NCBI GenBank assembly: GCA_017523185.1
Contig: JAFWXB010000140.1
Location: 1 to 6,640 of the forward strand
Source of the DNA: Lachnospiraceae bacterium
GTDB lineage: Bacteria; Bacillota_A; Clostridia; Lachnospirales; Lachnospiraceae
Direction of reading: 5' to 3'
Length of the DNA: 6,640 bases
The notes beneath the pieces were generated by a model, which ran no database searches, was not told the DNA's origin, and was given only the letters and a program-made list of their open reading frames with translations. The stretch's first letter is position 1. Each line of letters opens with the position of its first letter. Shown piece by piece: positions 5,701-6,640 of the stretch. The translations under genes and the position numbers were made by a program.

Positions 5701-6640
5701 AGCATATGCAGAGTATGAAAGCTATCCAATTACTTATGAATATTCTTATTTAACAAAAGATAATACTGTAAAAACAGTTTCAAAAGAAGAAGTATTAAAA
5801 GCAGGAACAAAAATCTTAGATTTTTATAAGAATTTACAACTTCCGGAAGATGCTTCCGAAAATCAAGTAATTGGTTGGTATGTAATACCAGAGAATTCTT
5901 TATATGAAGATTATTATTATGAAGAATCACAAGTATCTTATGATAGTTCATTTTGTAGTGCAGCTGCAAAATATGAAGATGTAATGCCAATGGATATGAA
6001 AGTTTTCTTTATTAATGCAAATCAAGAATTAGAAGAATATGAAGAAATTCTTTATATTGATACTGTAGATGTAAGAGCAGAAGGATTTGATAGAGAAGCA
6101 TTTAAACAGAGTTTAATTCAAAAAGTAGAAGATATGAAATTAACTTCTTCCGAAGAATTTACTTTACAAGAATATGTAAGTTGGTCTTTCTATAGAGGTG
6201 GTTATACATTAGGAGAAAATTTCTATGAAATTGGAGAGTTTGATGTAAAAGCAACTTATGATAAGACATTATTAGAAATAGAATATCCGGATAAAACAAC
6301 AGAAAAAGTAGTTGTAGAGTCTGGTACAATTTATGATAAGTTACCAACTACATATAAAGGATATGAAGTTACATGGTCATTATATAGTTTGGAAAATATA
6401 GTGGAAAATATTGGCAATAATAATGAATTTGAAGTGATTAGTCCATATATGAATGCTGTTGCAAAATTCACAGATGATAATATTGTAATTGAACCGGAAG
6501 AACCAAGCGAACCGGAACAGCCAAGTGAACCGGAAGAACCAAGCGAACCGGAAGAACCAAGCGAACCGGAACAGCCAAGTGAACCGGAACAGCCAAGTGA
6601 ACCGGAAGAACCAAGCGAACCGGAACAGCCAAGTGAACCG
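2633..6640 (+). CDS. Large secreted repeat protein (Ig-like and InlB B-repeat-like domains), 3' end outside window
   Basis: The first 1336 codons run without a stop to the window edge. Residues 1-30 are a signal peptide: a KKKIGKR basic start, a hydrophobic core, and ANA before Gln31. Residues 31-142 form an acidic, Glu/Thr/Gln-rich low-complexity stalk. Residues about 143-255 are Ig-like (PPVISSASL start, DIAGN near the end), then a Thr-Pro-Glu linker (257-270), with further beta-rich Ig-like regions at about 272-392 and 393-505. Residues 521-605 resemble an InlB B-repeat/Flg_new domain, with EGYTFIGWY at 563-571. Eight divergent repeats of about 70-95 residues follow (606-1282). From 1287 a Glu-Pro-Glu-(Glu/Gln)-Pro-Ser spacer begins. 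Such architecture is typical of Firmicute wall-attached adhesins or structural proteins, and the Pro-rich spacer usually precedes an anchor, which is not visible here. No catalytic motif is seen. The exact function and ligand are unknown. The gene is monocistronic as far as visible, with its own strong, probably regulated promoter. Confidence 0.93.
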   Translation, partial: MKKKIGKRFFAMLLVFAMLVAMIPVHSANAQENVEIPNNNASQVEDLQETTETMQEFSEMEELPLENLQTEETTEIIEDVVQTEDLQTESLQVEETTEIIEDVVQTEDLQTESLQVEETTQESSQTEVTESSQNVEVQAEQYDINPPVISSASLKEQGQTLQQGEEIHLVIDAVDYDGTIDINSVQASFQYSNVYAPDRKAKECTQEGNVYIATFSLSDNWSGEAYISEISIADIAGNVGTKTFEETELCFTVEGSETPEIPETPEQQAPTNVVLKDIKFYIDDKEVTEVELTDNITAQWVDMKAVLEVEGGTLDSFDIILSDKNIGASFQSNFKYNSETKMYEASTQFSMSSKECVYKFYNPTYSLNGKTKEITNKCDSSLAIVKNITDKQAPIIKDFYFTVNGNRVENGFKVTENDTAKVVVSLEEASGIIYNYVSFETAISNISTSYHSVYLNYNEETGCYEGNIDIQNMYPTEWYVSGVSFMDSYYNKTAVEDVREIYQNSFVIEKNGTSILPTYTYNLQVLFNVNGIEDLVIRDVQTERVTTLQEIFPDGVPKAPEREGYTFIGWYYLNAMGGDAQLVDEDDKIVIRNKSIAYLYAVYDKMEYDIKMIYCDENYNRINCNATIYLPYDSTYGQLQEAVMQEVEKQSFVHSTDLEFVEWDMLRCENMAKSITVSPSFWSDTEQVTAVYKNTVVPFSKVYYNTEGIQITDRQNVIVPLGTTFGEVLAQQDLDDVTHSEDLKFTEWKVDADDVDTFLNKEVPDCSSYANYRSMKVIAQYEKLPVTFTLGYIDEDGSRSYEKMQTYVSQGTTFKEAFATLDLSNLKHYDKMELVEWQCSYEYEKEKYEQEITANDTNISMSAIYDNLIVEVSFTYYNENLEKKYTSIPVIVKMGSTYADAVALAEKEIVHSSKLSFEKWDSYYSEEQWNQPLTGNYQYVNVSANYKDKVVEAKLYYYNTNNEKVTEERQVIIPAGTTYQQVYDGLDLESVQHSDLYHFTEWDYSTYSDDMENVVDDNFPTVRAYAEYESYPITYEYSYLTKDNTVKTVSKEEVLKAGTKILDFYKNLQLPEDASENQVIGWYVIPENSLYEDYYYEESQVSYDSSFCSAAAKYEDVMPMDMKVFFINANQELEEYEEILYIDTVDVRAEGFDREAFKQSLIQKVEDMKLTSSEEFTLQEYVSWSFYRGGYTLGENFYEIGEFDVKATYDKTLLEIEYPDKTTEKVVVESGTIYDKLPTTYKGYEVTWSLYSLENIVENIGNNNEFEVISPYMNAVAKFTDDNIVIEPEEPSEPEQPSEPEEPSEPEEPSEPEQPSEPEQPSEPEEPSEPEQPSEP
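2843..2993 (+). repeat. 69-nt in-frame tandem duplication in the acidic stalk
   Basis: Copies at 2843-2911 and 2912-2980 differ at only 3 of 69 bases, all synonymous third positions. A third copy begins at 2981 (GAAGAAACAAC) and then diverges. Each encodes 23 residues beginning EETTEIIEDVV. The near-identity suggests a recent slippage or recombination event within the gene. Confidence 0.95.
4193..4447 (+). other. InlB B-repeat-like domain (residues 521-605)
   Basis: The order of elements matches the Listeria-Bacteroides repeat (InlB B-repeat, Flg_new): a first strand YNLQVLFNVNG, a proline-containing link (PKAPER), the hallmark EGYTFIGWY (563-571), and a closing strand ending LYAVY (599-603). 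It anchors the interpretation of the repeats that follow. The assignment is by motif recognition and has not been searched. Confidence 0.75.
4448..6478 (+). repeat. Eight divergent protein-level repeats (residues 606-1282)
   Basis: Boundaries by residue are 606-695, 696-784, 785-868, 869-949, 950-1030, 1031-1116, 1117-1211 and 1212-1282. The common plan is a strand with aromatic residues (for example KVYYNTEG), a G-T-T-(F/Y) turn about a third of the way in, a tryptophan past the middle, and a closing strand A-x-Y followed by acidic or basic residues (AVYKN, AQYEK, AIYDN, ANYKD, AEYES, AKYED, ATYDK, AKFTD). In the first five the tryptophan is preceded at fixed distance by histidine: His654/Trp663, 739/748, 828/837, 911/920 and 993/1002. 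DNA identity between copies is low, so these are old duplications. Confidence 0.8.
6491..6640 (+). repeat. 18-nt minisatellite encoding the EPE(E/Q)PS spacer
   Basis: There are eight complete 18-nt units (6491-6634) and the start of a ninth at the window end. Only two unit sequences occur: A (GAACCGGAAGAACCAAGC, EPEEPS) and B (GAACCGGAACAGCCAAGT, EPEQPS). Their order is A B A A B B A B. The tract is markedly richer in G+C than the rest of the gene. The encoded Pro/Glu spacer resembles wall-spanning regions of Firmicute surface proteins. The array continues outside the window, so its full length is unknown. Confidence 0.97.

Noticed and set aside
4461..6347. Minus-strand ORFs at 4461-4649, 5730-5990 and 6159-6347
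   Set aside because: They are antisense shadows of the surface-protein gene; their Leu/His/Tyr-rich products follow from its codon usage.
6491..6640. CRISPR-like direct repeats
   Set aside because: The 18-nt units are contiguous without spacers and stay in frame within a coding sequence.

Overview
The window is strongly AT-rich, with A/T-rich codon choice, well-formed AGGAG-type ribosome binding sites and classic hairpin-plus-T-run terminators. Together with the architecture of the surface protein, this suggests a low-GC Firmicute of the Clostridia, possibly Lachnospiraceae. The placement is inferred from style; no phylogenetic marker was compared.

Layout, all on the + strand. (1) 1-71: a complete tRNA-Trp (anticodon CCA), followed 8 bases later by an intrinsic terminator. 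(2) 323-1828: a complete M32-family zinc carboxypeptidase of about 501 residues with every family motif intact. It ends in a large two-part terminator hairpin at 1860-1925. (3) 1926-2632: about 700 bases of very AT-rich intergenic DNA. It holds a roughly 133-bp element bounded by 16-bp inverted ends (MITE-like), a separate 31-bp dyad, a doubtful small ORF, and then a strong sigma-A-type promoter. That promoter is overlaid by three direct copies and one inverted copy of an AT-rich octamer, and its leader carries two tiny ORFs with good ribosome binding sites. (4) 2633 to the window end: the first 1336 codons of a very large secreted protein whose stop lies beyond the window.

The large protein has a signal peptide, an acidic Glu/Thr/Gln-rich stalk with a 69-nt tandem duplication, about three Ig-like beta domains, one recognisable InlB B-repeat-like domain, eight more divergent repeats of the same general plan, and a Glu-Pro-Ser hexapeptide spacer still running at the window edge. 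It looks like a cell-surface, wall-spanning adhesin or structural protein.

The tRNA, the peptidase and the surface protein each have their own transcription signals and do not form an operon. The observations most worth following are the divergent repeat family with its invariant His-x8-Trp spacing, the operator-like repeat cluster on the surface-protein promoter, and the MITE-like element. I see no defence system, CRISPR array or intact transposase.
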